Shown piece after piece: positions 1 through 9,165 of a stretch of 64,000 nucleotides of DNA; the first letter of the stretch is position 1, and the number at the start of each line of letters is the position of its first letter. The stretch lies in contig OX375872.1 in assembly GCA_947359465.1 (NCBI GenBank), positions 80,025,641-80,089,640 on the forward strand, read 5' to 3'. Source of the DNA: Metellina segmentata. Taxonomy: Eukaryota > Arthropoda > Arachnida > Araneae > Tetragnathidae. The position numbers were made by a program, and so were the translations under genes. The notes below the pieces were generated by a model, which ran no database searches, was not told the DNA's origin, and worked only from the letters and a program-made list of their open reading frames with translations.

Positions 1-627
1 AGATTTTGATGGACGAGACATCGCATTAAAACCACTCTGAAGGTAAAATCAAATACTCGTGTTTTGAAGGACTGAAAATAATATCGAAGCTCATTTAAAA
101 ATGAGTAATTGATGAGAAGATAGGTTCAGAATATTTTTCAACGCCAATCATGAGATACAGTTTAAATTGTATGTTACAAATTTTACATTATTTTATTATA
201 ATTGCAATATTTGTACTGTACATATATTTTTATAAGCATAAAAAGTGAAATGTACCTAACCCACTCGATCATTAATTTTGAATATCGCAAGATTTTATTA
301 AGAAATTGCATGTTTTTTCTGGTTTACCGAGATGGCTTCGGTTTACATTATCTAGGAAATTCAAGGTTCTACTGTAAATGTAAAAAACTGAGATATCAAT
401 TTCTTTTGGCTGTGTTTTTAATTTACTATATTTATATAATGTAACGACTAAAATTTTCTGTCTGAAACAATTTTTAAGTGATAAGTGCAGTAGATATTTT
501 TCTAAATCCATGATTTTATTACTTTTCCAGTAAACGTAATTTTTTTCTAATTTGATAAATTTTCTATTCACATGCTTTATAGATTTGTACGGATTCGACG
601 TTTCATTCAATAATTAACTCATCTTAA
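1..627. other. AT-rich sequence with no recognised feature
   Basis: Short open frames occur on both strands (an 80-codon one and a 112-codon one that overlap each other), but both have AT-driven composition, no domain motif and no splice context. I see nothing that supports a gene or a known repeat here. Confidence 0.6.
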
Positions 628-745
628 CGTGGATCAAAATTAAGTGGTGCTGTCCTGGAATCTTTCCCTTCAGAGGTTGATCCCGGACCGTCAGCAATAA
701 CTTGTTGCATTGCTCCAGTGTGACGTTAATTAAAAATACCATACC
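628..745 (+). repeat. SINE-A, 3' fragment
   Basis: This matches the 3' half of the window's commonest SINE (called SINE-A here): a TCAAAATTA block, then ATCTTTCCCTT, GATCCCGGACCGTC, a CCGTTGTGTTGCTC-like block, and a tail ACGTTAATTAAAAATACC. The tRNA-like head is missing. Confidence 0.7.
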
Positions 746-893
746 AAAAATTCTACCATTCGATAATTAAACCCCCTTCACTATTTCTGAAAGTGTTTTA
801 AAATCAGGTGTTCCTTATAACGTATGTTGTGTTACTTCATTAGGACGTTAATAAAAAACAACTTAAGAATTATGAGGTTAGCTAATTAAGCGT

Positions 894-1175
894 GGGCCAC
901 TGTAGCCCACTTGGAAGGGTAACGGATTAGCAACTGGAGGTTTACGAATTCGAATCCAACCAAAGACCGTCGTGTACAAAGGGAGTTGGAGCAGGTTAAA
1001 TTTTCCGGGTTCACCTCAAATGTTGGCGTGGTGTGGAAGTTTGGAGAGTGGGGTGCTTGCTCAGATATGTTCTCATCGTCTGTTCAAAATTAAGTGGTAT
1101 TATTCTCGAATCATTCCCTTGGGGAATTCCCGGACAATCTCCGATATTCAGTTGTACGAAGTGTTAATTGAATAC
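894..1175 (+). repeat. SINE-A, near full-length copy with tRNA-like head
   Basis: The copy begins with a tRNA-like head (GGGCCACTGTAGCCC, then AACGGATTAGCAAC and GAATTCGAATCC, which resembles an RNA polymerase III B box). It continues through GTGTGGAAGTTTGGAGAGTG and the TCAAAATTA block, and its 3' part has diverged. The B-box-like element is what marks this family as a tRNA-derived SINE. Open frames over it, such as the 77-codon one at 972-1205, are not genes. Confidence 0.75.
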
Positions 1176-1257
1176 CTACCTCAAACTGGACTACCGTGGC
1201 TCTGATTCGAGATTTTGAAAATATCGAAACACTTGTATTCCATATCTACACGTCATC

Positions 1258-1373
1258 TAATCGTGGTTCAAAATTACGAGGTGTTGTCCTCGGAACTTTC
1301 AATTAAGGGACTGATCCCGGACCGTCGTCAATAGCCCGTTGTGTTGCGCTAGTACGAAGTTAACAAAAATTAC
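1258..1373 (+). repeat. SINE-A, 3' half
   Basis: The copy runs from the CGTGGTTCAAAATTACGAGG block through GATCCCGGACCGTCGTC to the GTTAACAAAAATTACC tail. The head is absent, as expected from incomplete reverse transcription. Confidence 0.75.
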
Positions 1374-1414
1374 CAAATTACCAATCCATATCTACACAGG
1401 TGGTAGGTAGTAAA

Positions 1415-1790
1415 TCAACGTCGTACTGGAGCAATACAACGGGCTATTGGCGATGGTCCGGGTAATGGTAATGGTAATTTTTAGTTAACGTCGCACTAGA
1501 ACAACACGACCGGAAATTGACGACGGTCCGGGATCAGTCCCTTAAGAGAAAGATCCGAGGATAACACATCGTAATTTTGAACCACGTTCAGATGACGAGG
1601 CAACACCTGAGCTGGCACCCCACGCTCCAAACTTCCACGTCAACCCAACGTGAGGAATTTCGGCCACGACAGATTTAAGGTGCACCAGCCGCCTCTACAC
1701 TATACGCTTACAAACATCCATGCCCGGACCCGGATTCGAACCAGGAACCTTCCGATCCAGAGGCTAACACCTAAACACTATTCCGGTTGG
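1415..1790 (-). repeat. SINE-A, minus-strand copy preceded by a short minus fragment
   Basis: A fragment of about 50 bases (1415-1462) is followed by a nearly complete reverse-orientation copy (1479-1785). It includes CTGAGCTGGCACCCCAC, TCCAAACTTCCACG and a head with GGATTCGAACC. The head differs from the copy at 894, which suggests a second SINE-A subfamily (a CATGCCCGGAC head) shared with the copies at 1828 and 6605. Confidence 0.75.
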
Positions 1791-1827
1791 TCAGCAGGCG
1801 ATGGTCTGTGATTTATCCCCAAGGGAT

Positions 1828-2108
1828 TGGTAATTGGTAATTTTTTAATTAACGTCGTACAAGAGCAACACAACGGGCTATTGACGACGTTCCGAAATCA
1901 GTCCCTTAAGGCAAAGATCCGAGGACAACACCTCGTAATTTTGAACTACACTCTCGAAACATCCACGCCATCCCAACGTGAGAACTTTCGGCCATGACAG
2001 ATTTAAGGTGCACCAGCCGCATCTACACCATACGTTTACAAACATCCATGCCCGGACACGGATTCGAACCAGGAACCTTCCGATCTAGAGGCTAACACCT
2101 TAACCCAT
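1828..2108 (-). repeat. SINE-A, minus-strand copy of the CATGCCCGGAC-head subfamily
   Basis: The order of blocks is the same as in the previous minus copy. An internal deletion runs between the TTTTGAACTACA block and TCTCGAAACATCCACGCC. The reverse complement of the B-box-like GGATTCGAACC lies near 2065. Confidence 0.75.
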
Positions 2109-2109
2109 G

Positions 2110-2258
2110 GTGTCGAGGCGACTGGGGCACCTTTAAATCTGTCGTGGCCGAAAGTCTTCACGTTGGGTTGGTGCGGAAGTTTGGAGAGTGGGGTGTGAGC
2201 TCAAGTGTTGCTTCGTCAAAATGACGTGGTGTTGTCACCTCGCATCTTTCCTTTAGGG
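2110..2258 (+). repeat. SINE-A, left part of a copy split by the hAT insertion
   Basis: The copy reads ACCTTTAAATCTGTCGTGGC, GGTGCGGAAGTTTGGAGAGT and then CATCTTTCCTTTAGGG, where it stops at the hAT. It resumes at 6519. The 8 bases CTTTAGGG (2251-2258) are repeated at 6519-6526 as the target duplication. Confidence 0.85.
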
Positions 2259-2712
2259 CAGTGTTTCCCAAAGTCTGGTACGCGTACCCCCAGGGGTACG
2301 GGAAGAGTTTGGTGGGGGTACGCGTTGCACCAGAGTTTGGAGGGGATATGCACTGCACTGTGCTTAGTTGCGCCTAATTCTACGTTCTCATGAGTCATGT
2401 CAAGACAGTCTTGTGAGGCGTGAGATGGCCCGGAGTGACACGGCGGAAATATACCACACTTCGTTACAGAAACAACTTACTTCGTTAACCCTCCGTCGGG
2501 CGCAACCGCTCCCCACTCCTCTCGTAGAAGGGGTAAAAATCTGCTTATTCTAGTCGTTTCTTATCTTTACCAGATGTTTGGACCCAACCTTTTAATTTTA
2601 TTCGCGCGTATCGTGGACAGCTGTTAGCGTTATTCTGATCTCTCAGGCACATTGCGCCCGAATGCGTTACACATATAAAGGTACGTTACAAGACAAAGAA
2701 ATTTCATTGTTT

Positions 2713-3033
2713 CACGTTGAAGATAAAGTGAACGCTGCCATCGCAAAACTAAAGTTATGGCTACTAAAATGGATGCTGATACTCTGAAATGTATAACACA
2801 ACATTTGGAGAGTTTGCAAGAGGGCTTGAATCACTATTTCCCTGATTTAACCGAAAATATTGAACGGATAAGATATCCGTTTAACATTAACACAATATCC
2901 ATGCAAGACGATTTGTCGCATGCGGAAGAAGATCAATTGTTAGAATTGGCTTCAGAAGGATTCTTGAAAAATAAACATAATTAGAGTACTTTAACATCAT
3001 TCTTGTTACAAATGCAACTTGTGTATCCGGTTT
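2713..3033 (+). pseudogene. hAT transposase remnant, part 1 (before the Helitron)
   Basis: The frame opened at 2757 reads MDADTL, HLESLQEGLNHYFPDL and NPF-like YPFNINTIS. This pattern is typical of the region before the C-terminal dimerisation domain in hAT-Charlie/ZBED5-type transposases. Just upstream (2713-2765) the neighbouring frame gives HVEDKVNAAIAKLKLW, which belongs to the same protein, so a 1-base frameshift lies near 2765. An in-frame TAG at 2982-2984 is a premature stop. The same frame continues past it as SFLLQMQLVYPV up to the Helitron border at 3033/3034. It is dead as a coding sequence. Confidence 0.8.
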
Positions 3034-3821
3034 TCTCTCTGTATTAAAAAAAAGTTACCGCCGCCACCGCAGGATTGAAAACTGTGCTGTTTAGCTCGAT
3101 TCTTAGACGGTTAGAAATTTCGGATCAGAAAAATATGAAATTAACATTGTTTGTTCTTCATCGTGTTCCCTGGAGAACTGTAAAGATCTTTTTCCGATGC
3201 GGTTATTAGTTTAGGGTGTATTAAGTGTCAAAGTTTGAAAAGCGAAATTTATTCCGCGAGTGAGCAAAACACATACAAATTTTCAGTCTTCAGCCGTGAG
3301 TTTTTTTAAAGTGTACCTCTCAACGTAAATTTTTGCAGCTCGTCGAGTTTTTTTAGAAATTTTAATTTGGTTCTTGATAATATTTTTTTGAAATTCGGGA
3401 ATAATCGGGACATTTTCGTTACTTTTTTTTAAAACTGTCATATCTATATATTATTACCATTAGTTTTTAATTTTAAAAATATCGCAGTATACCTCAGAAT
3501 GTACTCTTTCTTACGGTATAGTTATTTTTTAAATTGGTTAATATATAAATAAGTTCGATGCGATCAAAAGTTGGTCATACAAAATTCGGAATCTGGATAT
3601 TTTCGCTACTTTTTGTTAAAACCGTTATATCTACAGCAAATACCATTATTTTTTAAATTTGAGAACATCACTGAATACCTTACATTGTACTCTTTCTTAT
3701 GGTATAATCATTTTTTATATTGGTTAATAAATAAAGTCGATGCATTTAAAAGTTGGTCATACAATTTTCGGAACTGTCAAATCGTAATTTCCGATACAAA
3801 ACTAAAATTGTCATACCTATA

Positions 3822-3943
3822 CAGGGTGGTCCCGAATTCATGGTACAAACTTTAATGGTAGGTACAGGACATTGTAACAATGATTTATTGTATAGGAATG
3901 TATAGTCGCAAGTGACGCGGTGAGGCGTAAACAGGGGAAATAA
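3822..3943 (+). repeat. Left terminal inverted repeat of the mariner element
   Basis: It starts CAGGGTGGTCCCGAATTCAT and ends CAGGGGAAATAA. The reverse complement of 5203-5324 matches it throughout with about two mismatches by eye (an ACTTT/AATTT difference and a GTAAAC/GAAAAC difference). Confidence 0.9.
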
Positions 3944-4070
3944 AAGGAAAGAGAAATGGAGTGATCGGTTGGTATCATTGCCGGTAGAGGGCAGTAGATG
4001 TCTAGCCGCTGTTGAACATGATGCATCGCAGTAGGGAAAAGCGCCATTCACAATTGTGCTGCCGTAGACG

Positions 4071-5147
4071 ATGGGTGACTTTACGTATGCAGAAAAAGCA
4101 GACATGCATTACATGTACGGCCGTGCAAATGGTAACGGCAGAGCTGCGTTACGAATGTATCGCGCGGAGTATCCTGATCGACGAATGCCGGATCATAGAA
4201 TTTTTCAACGGTTACATCGTCAACTTTGTGAAACAGGTGCGTTCGACGTCAACAGACATGGCGCTGGTCGAGTAAGAGCTGTACGCACTCCAAGGCTGGA
4301 AGAAAGCATCTTGAACATTGTGGCTGATAGACCCGAGTCAAGCACAAGAACTGTTGCGCGTGACGTAGGTGTGAGTCATCAGACTGTATGCAGAGTGTTA
4401 AACGAAAATCGCTTACACCCCTTCCATTTTCAGAAAGTACAAGCATTGAATCCGGCAGATTATCCTCGCCGCGTGAACTTCTGCCTGTGGGTGATGCAGC
4501 AATGTGCGTTGCAGCCGGATTTCGTAGATTATGTGCTATTTACAGATGAAGCGACATTTTCACGCGAGGGTGTCTTTAATGCGCACAATTCCCATGTGTG
4601 GGCAACCGATAATCCACATGCAACGCGTCGACATGCGTTTCAACAACGTTTCAGTATTAATGTGTGGGCTGGTATTGTGAACGACTTTTTGATTGGCCCA
4701 TACTTACTACCCACGCGGCTCACTGGCGGAAGCTATCTTATTTTTCTGAAAGAAGTGTTACCACAACTGCTGCATGATGTTCCGATCGCCATTCGTAACC
4801 GCATGTGGTTTCAGCACGATGGGGCGCCAGCACACTTCAATATTGATGTACGGAATTACCTGAATGCCACGTTTGGTACTCGATGGATTGGGCGTGGTGG
4901 ACCAGTCCCTTGGCCACCCCGATCTCCCGATTTATCGAGCCTCGATTACTTTTTATGGGGACATCTAAAGCATCTTGTTTATGAGACTCCAGTTGACTCA
5001 GATGAGGATCTCGTCGCTCGCTTATCTGTAGCTGCTGCAGGTGTGCGTGAAATACCAGGCATCTTTGAACGTGTACGCCAATCGCTCCACCGACGCTGTC
5101 AAGCATGTATCGATACTGGTGGACGCAATTTTGAACAATTACTGTAA
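4071..5147 (+). CDS. Tc1/mariner-type transposase, full length (358 aa)
   Basis: This is a DDE-type transposase that would cut its element out at the inverted repeats and insert it at TA. Residues 1-60 (YAEKADMHYMYGRANGNGRA onward) and 75-115 (ESILNIVADRPESS, then VARDVGVSHQTVCRVL) look like two helix-turn-helix DNA-binding modules. The catalytic acids are D159 in LFTDEATF, D250 in FQHDGAPAH and D287 in WPPRSPDL, with 36 residues between the second and third. The third acid is Asp, as in mariner-like groups, not the Glu of classical Tc1. The motif YFLWGHLKHLVYETPV and a C-terminal FEQLL follow. I chose the first in-frame Met, MGDFTYAEK, because it begins at the usual N-terminal motif and gives a normal length for the family. 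The only coding sequence of the element, it is flanked by non-coding inverted repeats. Confidence 0.95.
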   Translation: MGDFTYAEKADMHYMYGRANGNGRAALRMYRAEYPDRRMPDHRIFQRLHRQLCETGAFDVNRHGAGRVRAVRTPRLEESILNIVADRPESSTRTVARDVGVSHQTVCRVLNENRLHPFHFQKVQALNPADYPRRVNFCLWVMQQCALQPDFVDYVLFTDEATFSREGVFNAHNSHVWATDNPHATRRHAFQQRFSINVWAGIVNDFLIGPYLLPTRLTGGSYLIFLKEVLPQLLHDVPIAIRNRMWFQHDGAPAHFNIDVRNYLNATFGTRWIGRGGPVPWPPRSPDLSSLDYFLWGHLKHLVYETPVDSDEDLVARLSVAAAGVREIPGIFERVRQSLHRRCQACIDTGGRNFEQLL

Positions 5148-5202
5148 ACATGACACTTGTCAACAACGCTTTCAATAAAATCTTTGTTTTTCCTTTCGGC
5201 CG

Positions 5203-5324
5203 TTATTTCCCCTGTTTTCGCCTCACCGCGTCACTTGCGACTATACATTCCTATACAATAAATCATTGTTACAATGTCCTGTACCTACCATTAAATTTTG
5301 TACCATGAATTCGGGACCACCCTG
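5203..5324 (-). repeat. Right terminal inverted repeat of the mariner element
   Basis: This is the inverted partner of 3822-3943. It begins TTATTTCCCCTG and ends GGACCACCCTG just before the TA at 5325-5326. Confidence 0.9.
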
Positions 5325-5793
5325 TATATTATTGCTATTAGTTTTTAATTTTGAAAATATCACAGTATAACTCAGAATGTACTCTTTATTGCGGTATAAT
5401 TATTTTAAAAATTGGTTCATAAATAAATTCGATGCAATCAAAAGTTGGTCACACAAATTTTTTATTTTTTAGTTCGCCTAGCATGTTCCGCACGCATATG
5501 AGGGTTGCATTTTTGACTATCGGGTTTGCCAGTTATCAAATTTATCGTAGCAACAATTGCCATAAAAAGGATTTCTTTTTTTTGGCGAGGAAAATATCTT
5601 GTTTTTTTCACTCTGTTCTCAAACGGTTTACGGACAAAGTACGAAGTACAGATCGTAAAGTTAGGATATTAACACGGTTTACTTAAAATTGTACAGGGAA
5701 AAAGATGCAGAAGGTTTTTTACTGATGGAGCTATTAGTTTAGGGTGCATTAAGTGTCAAAGTAAAAAAAAAAAAATCACTTGCGAAAGGAGTA

Positions 5794-5814
5794 TTGGTTT
5801 GCGAAGCAAACCAA
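5794..5814. repeat. Stem-loop with a GAA loop in Hel-A copy 1
   Basis: A perfect 9-base stem, TTGGTTTGC paired with GCAAACCAA, is closed by a three-base GAA loop. Related versions at about 5971-5990 (loop GGA) and 6013-6031 (loop AAA) follow in the same 3' region of the Helitron. Confidence 0.85.
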
Positions 5815-6098
5815 TCAGGACTACGTAGCAATCCCCGAGGGTCGTCAAGCGTAAGCGAAGAGGGGGCGAAGCCCTCGCTGTGGCGTCATGGACCGGAAAG
5901 TCAACTCAGGATTATATGGATTATTAAAATTGTTTCGCTGTTCAGGAGATTCACTCTGCGAAAAGAATGTTGGTTTGCGGAGCAAACCAAATGGGATCTT
6001 TCAAAGGAGTGTTGGTTTGCAAAGCAAACCAAATTGGATTGCGTAGCAAATCCCGGCAGTTGGCGAGCTTAAGCGAGCTGGGGTGGATCCCCCTCTAG

Positions 6099-6277
6099 TA
6101 ACAGAAAAAGTTCTAAAATACATCTTGCTTTTTCCAACTTCATATTTATGTGAAGTTGCTTTTTCAGCATTTGTAGACACTAAGTCGAAAAAAAGGAAGA
6201 GACTATTGGACGTGGAACCACATCTCAGATTAAAATTAACAACCAGGGAACCTAATTATGAGGAAACGGTTAGCTGA
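6099..6277 (+). pseudogene. hAT transposase remnant, part 2 (dimerisation domain)
   Basis: The frame reads TEKVLKYILLFPTSYLCEVA, FSAF, KSKKRKRL and EPHLRLKL. This is the conserved C-terminal hAT dimerisation motif (the family usually shows a PTTYLCE, FSAL, K.K.RNRL, LRLALS pattern). The frame is continuous with 2985-3033 once the Helitron is removed. It ends at a natural-looking stop after EETVS at 6277. The Met at 6083 of the local open frame lies in Helitron sequence and is not a real start. Confidence 0.85.
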
Positions 6278-6518
6278 GCACAAACAATTTCATCCTTCTC
6301 ATTGATCCAAATAAACGTTATTTATAATATAACTTTTATTTATATTTTTTTATGATTAATTTTATTTCTCTTTTCTTATTATTTTGTGTACATCACAAAA
6401 AGAGAAAAAAAAAAACATTTTAATTGTTATTAAAAGACATCCATTTTTGACGTGGGGTACTCAGCGTTACGAAAATTATAGAAGGGGTACACATATGTCA
6501 AAAGTTTGGGAAACACTG

Positions 6519-6600
6519 CTTTAGGGGAATGAACCCGGACAGTCGTCAATAGCCCGTTGTATTGCTCTAGTACGACGTTAATTAAAATTACCTGACCTTA
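6519..6600 (+). repeat. SINE-A, right part of the copy split by the hAT
   Basis: It resumes with the duplicated CTTTAGGG, then GACAGTCGTCAATAGCCCGT and a GACGTTAATTAAAATTACC tail. Confidence 0.85.
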
Positions 6601-6604
6601 CCTT

Positions 6605-6917
6605 CCAATCGGGCAATAGTAATTAGGTAATTTTTAATTAACGTCGTGTTAGAGCAACACACGGGCTATTGTCTACGGTCCGGGATCAATTCCTTAAGGA
6701 AAAGAGGCGATGGAAACACCTCGTAATTTTGAACCACTGTCAGATGACCAGGCAACACCTGAGCTGGCACCCCACTCTTCAAACTTCCACACCAACCCAA
6801 AGTGAGGACATTAGGCCTCGACAGATTTAAGGTGCACCAACCGCCTCTACACCATATGCTTACAAACATCCGGACCCGTATTCGTACCAGTAACCTTCCG
6901 ATCTAGAGGCTAACACC
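6605..6917 (-). repeat. SINE-A, minus-strand copy of the CATGCCCGGAC-head subfamily
   Basis: It runs from AATTTTTAATTAACGTCGTG through CTGAGCTGGCACCCCAC and CCTCGACAGATTTAAGGTGC to TCCGATCTAGAGGCTAACAC. The 67-codon open frame on the minus strand is a by-product. Confidence 0.75.
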
Positions 6918-6939
6918 TGCGACGGTCCGGGATGAAATC

Positions 6940-7297
6940 CGTAGGGTATGGTATTTTAATTAAAGTCGCACAGGAGCGAAACAACGTATTATTGGCGACG
7001 GTCCGTGATCAAGCCTCGTCATCTGACCGTGATTCAAAATTATGAAATTTTTCCCTCAGATCTTTCCCTTTCAGTCACTCGGATCATAGACAGATGACGC
7101 GATCAATACCCGAGAGCTGGCACCCCACTCTCTAAACTTCCACTCGACGCCTACGCGAAAACATTTGTGGTCATGGCAGATATAACATGCTCCAACCCCC
7201 ATTTAAACGGCTGTCTTTCGTTAGATCAAGTATCGAACTCACAATCCACCGGTTGCTAAACCGCTACTTTTCCAACCGGGCCACCTCGGCCCGTAGC
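6940..7297. repeat. Rearranged SINE-A pieces (minus, plus, minus)
   Basis: A minus-strand 3' piece (about 6940-7012) joins a plus-strand piece (7013-7080, TCATCTGACCGTGATTCAAA). This is followed by a minus-strand 5' piece (7081-7297) ending in the tRNA-like head CGGTTGCTAAACC, CCAACCGGGCCACC. It is a local inversion or nested insertion between SINEs. Confidence 0.65.
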
Positions 7298-7635
7298 CGG
7301 GTGGGAGAGCAATTGATCAACAACCGGAGGGTTGCGAGTTCGAATACAGCCAAACACAGTCGTGTACGAAGAGAGCTTTTGCACCTTAAATCTATCGTGG
7401 CCCCAAATGTCCTCACGATGACTTGGTGTGGAAGTTTGGAGAGTGGGGTGTCAGCTCATGTGTTCCCCCATCATCTGACTGGGGTTAAAAATTATCGTGG
7501 AGTTGTCTACGGATCTTTCCCTTTGACCAATCCAAACCAAATTTGGTATACATATTCTTTATACTTGGGGGTTGATCGAGGACCGTCGTCAATAGCCCAT
7601 TGTGTTGCTTCAGTACGTCGTTAATTAAAATATTT
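7290..7635 (+). repeat. SINE-A, full-length copy
   Basis: This is the most complete plus-strand copy. It has the tRNA-like head with GCGAGTTCGAATAC, then CACCTTAAATCTATCGTGGC, GGTGTGGAAGTTTGGAGAGT and a TCATCTGACTGGGG block, and it ends GTCGTTAATTAAAATA. An insertion of about 35 bases containing GGTATACATATTCTTTATAC near 7545 is shared with the fragment at 10125, so it is a subfamily feature. The 145-codon open frame here is not a gene. Confidence 0.8.
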
Positions 7636-7914
7636 ACCTCATTCAAAAATTTTCAATCTAAGCTAAACATAATTTGTGACAAATAAGAATACTAATGAAA
7701 TCAAGACTAGCATGAACAATATATTTATTGCAAGACGAAAATAAAAATTTATATTTAACTGAAAATACGTTATGTAACAAATTACCATCAATCCGAATTT
7801 TGTGGAATCAAATTTAATAACAGAAATTCAAAAATAATATATTTGAATTTAATCAATAATATTAATGTTATTTTCGTACTAAGTTTTGCGAGTATCAAGT
7901 TTTAAACTAAACAA

Positions 7915-9165
7915 GTAGGGGATAATGGTGGTAGTGTGGACAATTTTTATAAATTTGGCACAAAAGTATACTAAATATCATTTTTGACATATCAGCTACT
8001 TTTTTACAATAATGTATTCTTAAACTTTTATTTTGGTTGAAAAATTAAAGTGTTTGACAATATAATTTTTTAATAATCTTTTGTTCAAAAAAAGTTGCTT
8101 TTGTCCACACTAGCCCCATGTCATGGGGCTAGTGTGGACAAGTTAGAAATACTGATTATACAATGTAATACAACCATGAAAGTGTATAAAACCATAGTGA
8201 AATCCATTTTATAACGTAAACAGTATAATTTCTTATAAATGTTAATCTCAATAAAGCATAATTAATTAATGTTAAGCCCAATATACTTGTAATTAGGAAC
8301 TGCACTATATTATAGATGTACTTCAAAGACAAAACAACACACACACAATAAGAAAGCTATGTTTAAGTTTTATTTAGTGGGAAAATGATTTTAATATAGA
8401 AATGAATTTATGCTTCTATTTTGAAATATAGAGTTAGATCAATTAAAATTAAATGTCAACTGAGATGCAGTGCGAGTTGTGCTACCGGCAACATCTGGTG
8501 ATGGCAATTTAGCTACAATTTCATTTCTTGAGATTTGTGATATGTCCTTTACATCTGGAAAAAAGAAATATTCACTCTGCTTATTAGAAGAGCTGCTTTG
8601 TGTGATAAAACGACACAGTTCCTTGTAAATTAATTTACCATTTCAGAATAGTCAGTTTAACTTTACAAAAAAGTCTAAAATGTCAAAATAGAATTTTTTG
8701 TGAATGAATTTTTCACATAAATGATCTTATTTAATAAATAAATAGCTTAAAATAATGTAGAAATGTCCACAGTAGCCCCACCTTCATGTGTCCACAATTG
8801 TCCCATGAAGGCATTTGTTTATATATGCATTACTACTGGTTAATTTAAAAAATGTAGAGCAAAAGTGAATATCAAAATAGATATTGAATATATTCATTTG
8901 TAACATACTGTCGCCTTTAAAAAAAATATTGAATTAAAATAGTTTAATCTTGTAATTGAAAAACAAATCAAGAATCTTTTCCTCCATGAAAAGTAAATAT
9001 AGACTAGTTTTATAAATTGCTACTGAACTATCAAGTGTGTTGTCATGCAACTACACATGGAAGTTTATATCAGTGTTGTGCTATTCTGCAAAAACTTGTA
9101 GAGATTTTGACTGACAAACAGCAGAATTATTCAAGTTCTCCATACTAGCCCCCTTCTCCCTTAGG
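7915..9165. repeat. Region with recurring CCACACTAGCCCC motif, possibly one unclassified transposon
   Basis: The motif occurs at 7930-7943 (as GTAGTGTGGACAA), in the palindrome 8101-8141, at 8764-8781 (TGTCCACAGTAGCCCCAC) and at 9136-9152 (CTCCATACTAGCCCCC). The first and last are in opposite orientation and could be degenerate inverted ends about 1.25 kb apart. No coding capacity is visible between them. I do not recognise the family. Confidence 0.4.
8101..8141. repeat. Perfect 41-base palindrome
   Basis: The arm TTGTCCACACTAGCCCCATG (8101-8120) and its exact reverse complement (8122-8141) are separated by a single T. All 20 pairs match. Confidence 0.95.

Larger units (their letters stand above)
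3822..5324 (+). mobile_element. Tc1/mariner-superfamily transposon, apparently intact
   Basis: The element is 1503 bp and flanked by TA on both sides (3820-3821 and 5325-5326). The terminal inverted repeats are about 122 bp each and differ by only a few bases. The transposase frame has no stop or frameshift. The pre-insertion site can be read from the second Hel-A copy, where CTATATAGTATTACTG (42089 on) corresponds to CTA-TA-TATTATTGC here. Near-identical ends and an open frame suggest a recent insertion that may still be functional. Confidence 0.93.
3034..6098 (+). mobile_element. Non-autonomous Helitron, family Hel-A, copy 1 (contains a mariner)
   Basis: The 5' end is TCTCTCTGTATTAAAA and the 3' end is CTAG followed by T, the TC...CTRR|T signature of Helitrons. 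The sequence matches copy 2 (41290-42837) along its length once the mariner (3822-5324) is removed. The left border is proven by reading frame: joining base 3033 to 6099 reconstitutes a Leu codon, and the hAT transposase frame continues without a shift. The 3' region (5790-6098) holds several short hairpins with three-base loops. No Rep/helicase coding sequence is present, so it was mobilised in trans. Confidence 0.85.
2259..6518 (+). mobile_element. hAT-superfamily DNA transposon, internally deleted and itself interrupted
   Basis: The ends are imperfect inverted repeats: the left reads CAGTGTTTCCCAAAGTCTGG, and the right, reverse-complemented, reads CAGTGTTTCCCAAACTTTTG. The flanking 8-bp direct repeat CTTTAGGG (2251-2258 and 6519-6526) is the hallmark target-site duplication of hAT elements. 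Inside are remnants of a transposase C-terminal region related to the hAT genes that gave rise to vertebrate ZBED/FAM200-type proteins. Of the 4260 bases, 3065 belong to a Helitron inserted later (3034-6098), so the hAT itself is about 1.2 kb and cannot be autonomous. It has a premature stop and a frameshift. Confidence 0.9.

Noticed and set aside
2158..2553. Several overlapping 60-66 codon frames on both strands
   Set aside because: They straddle the SINE/hAT junction and the GC-richer hAT end. No single frame is favoured and no domain is present.
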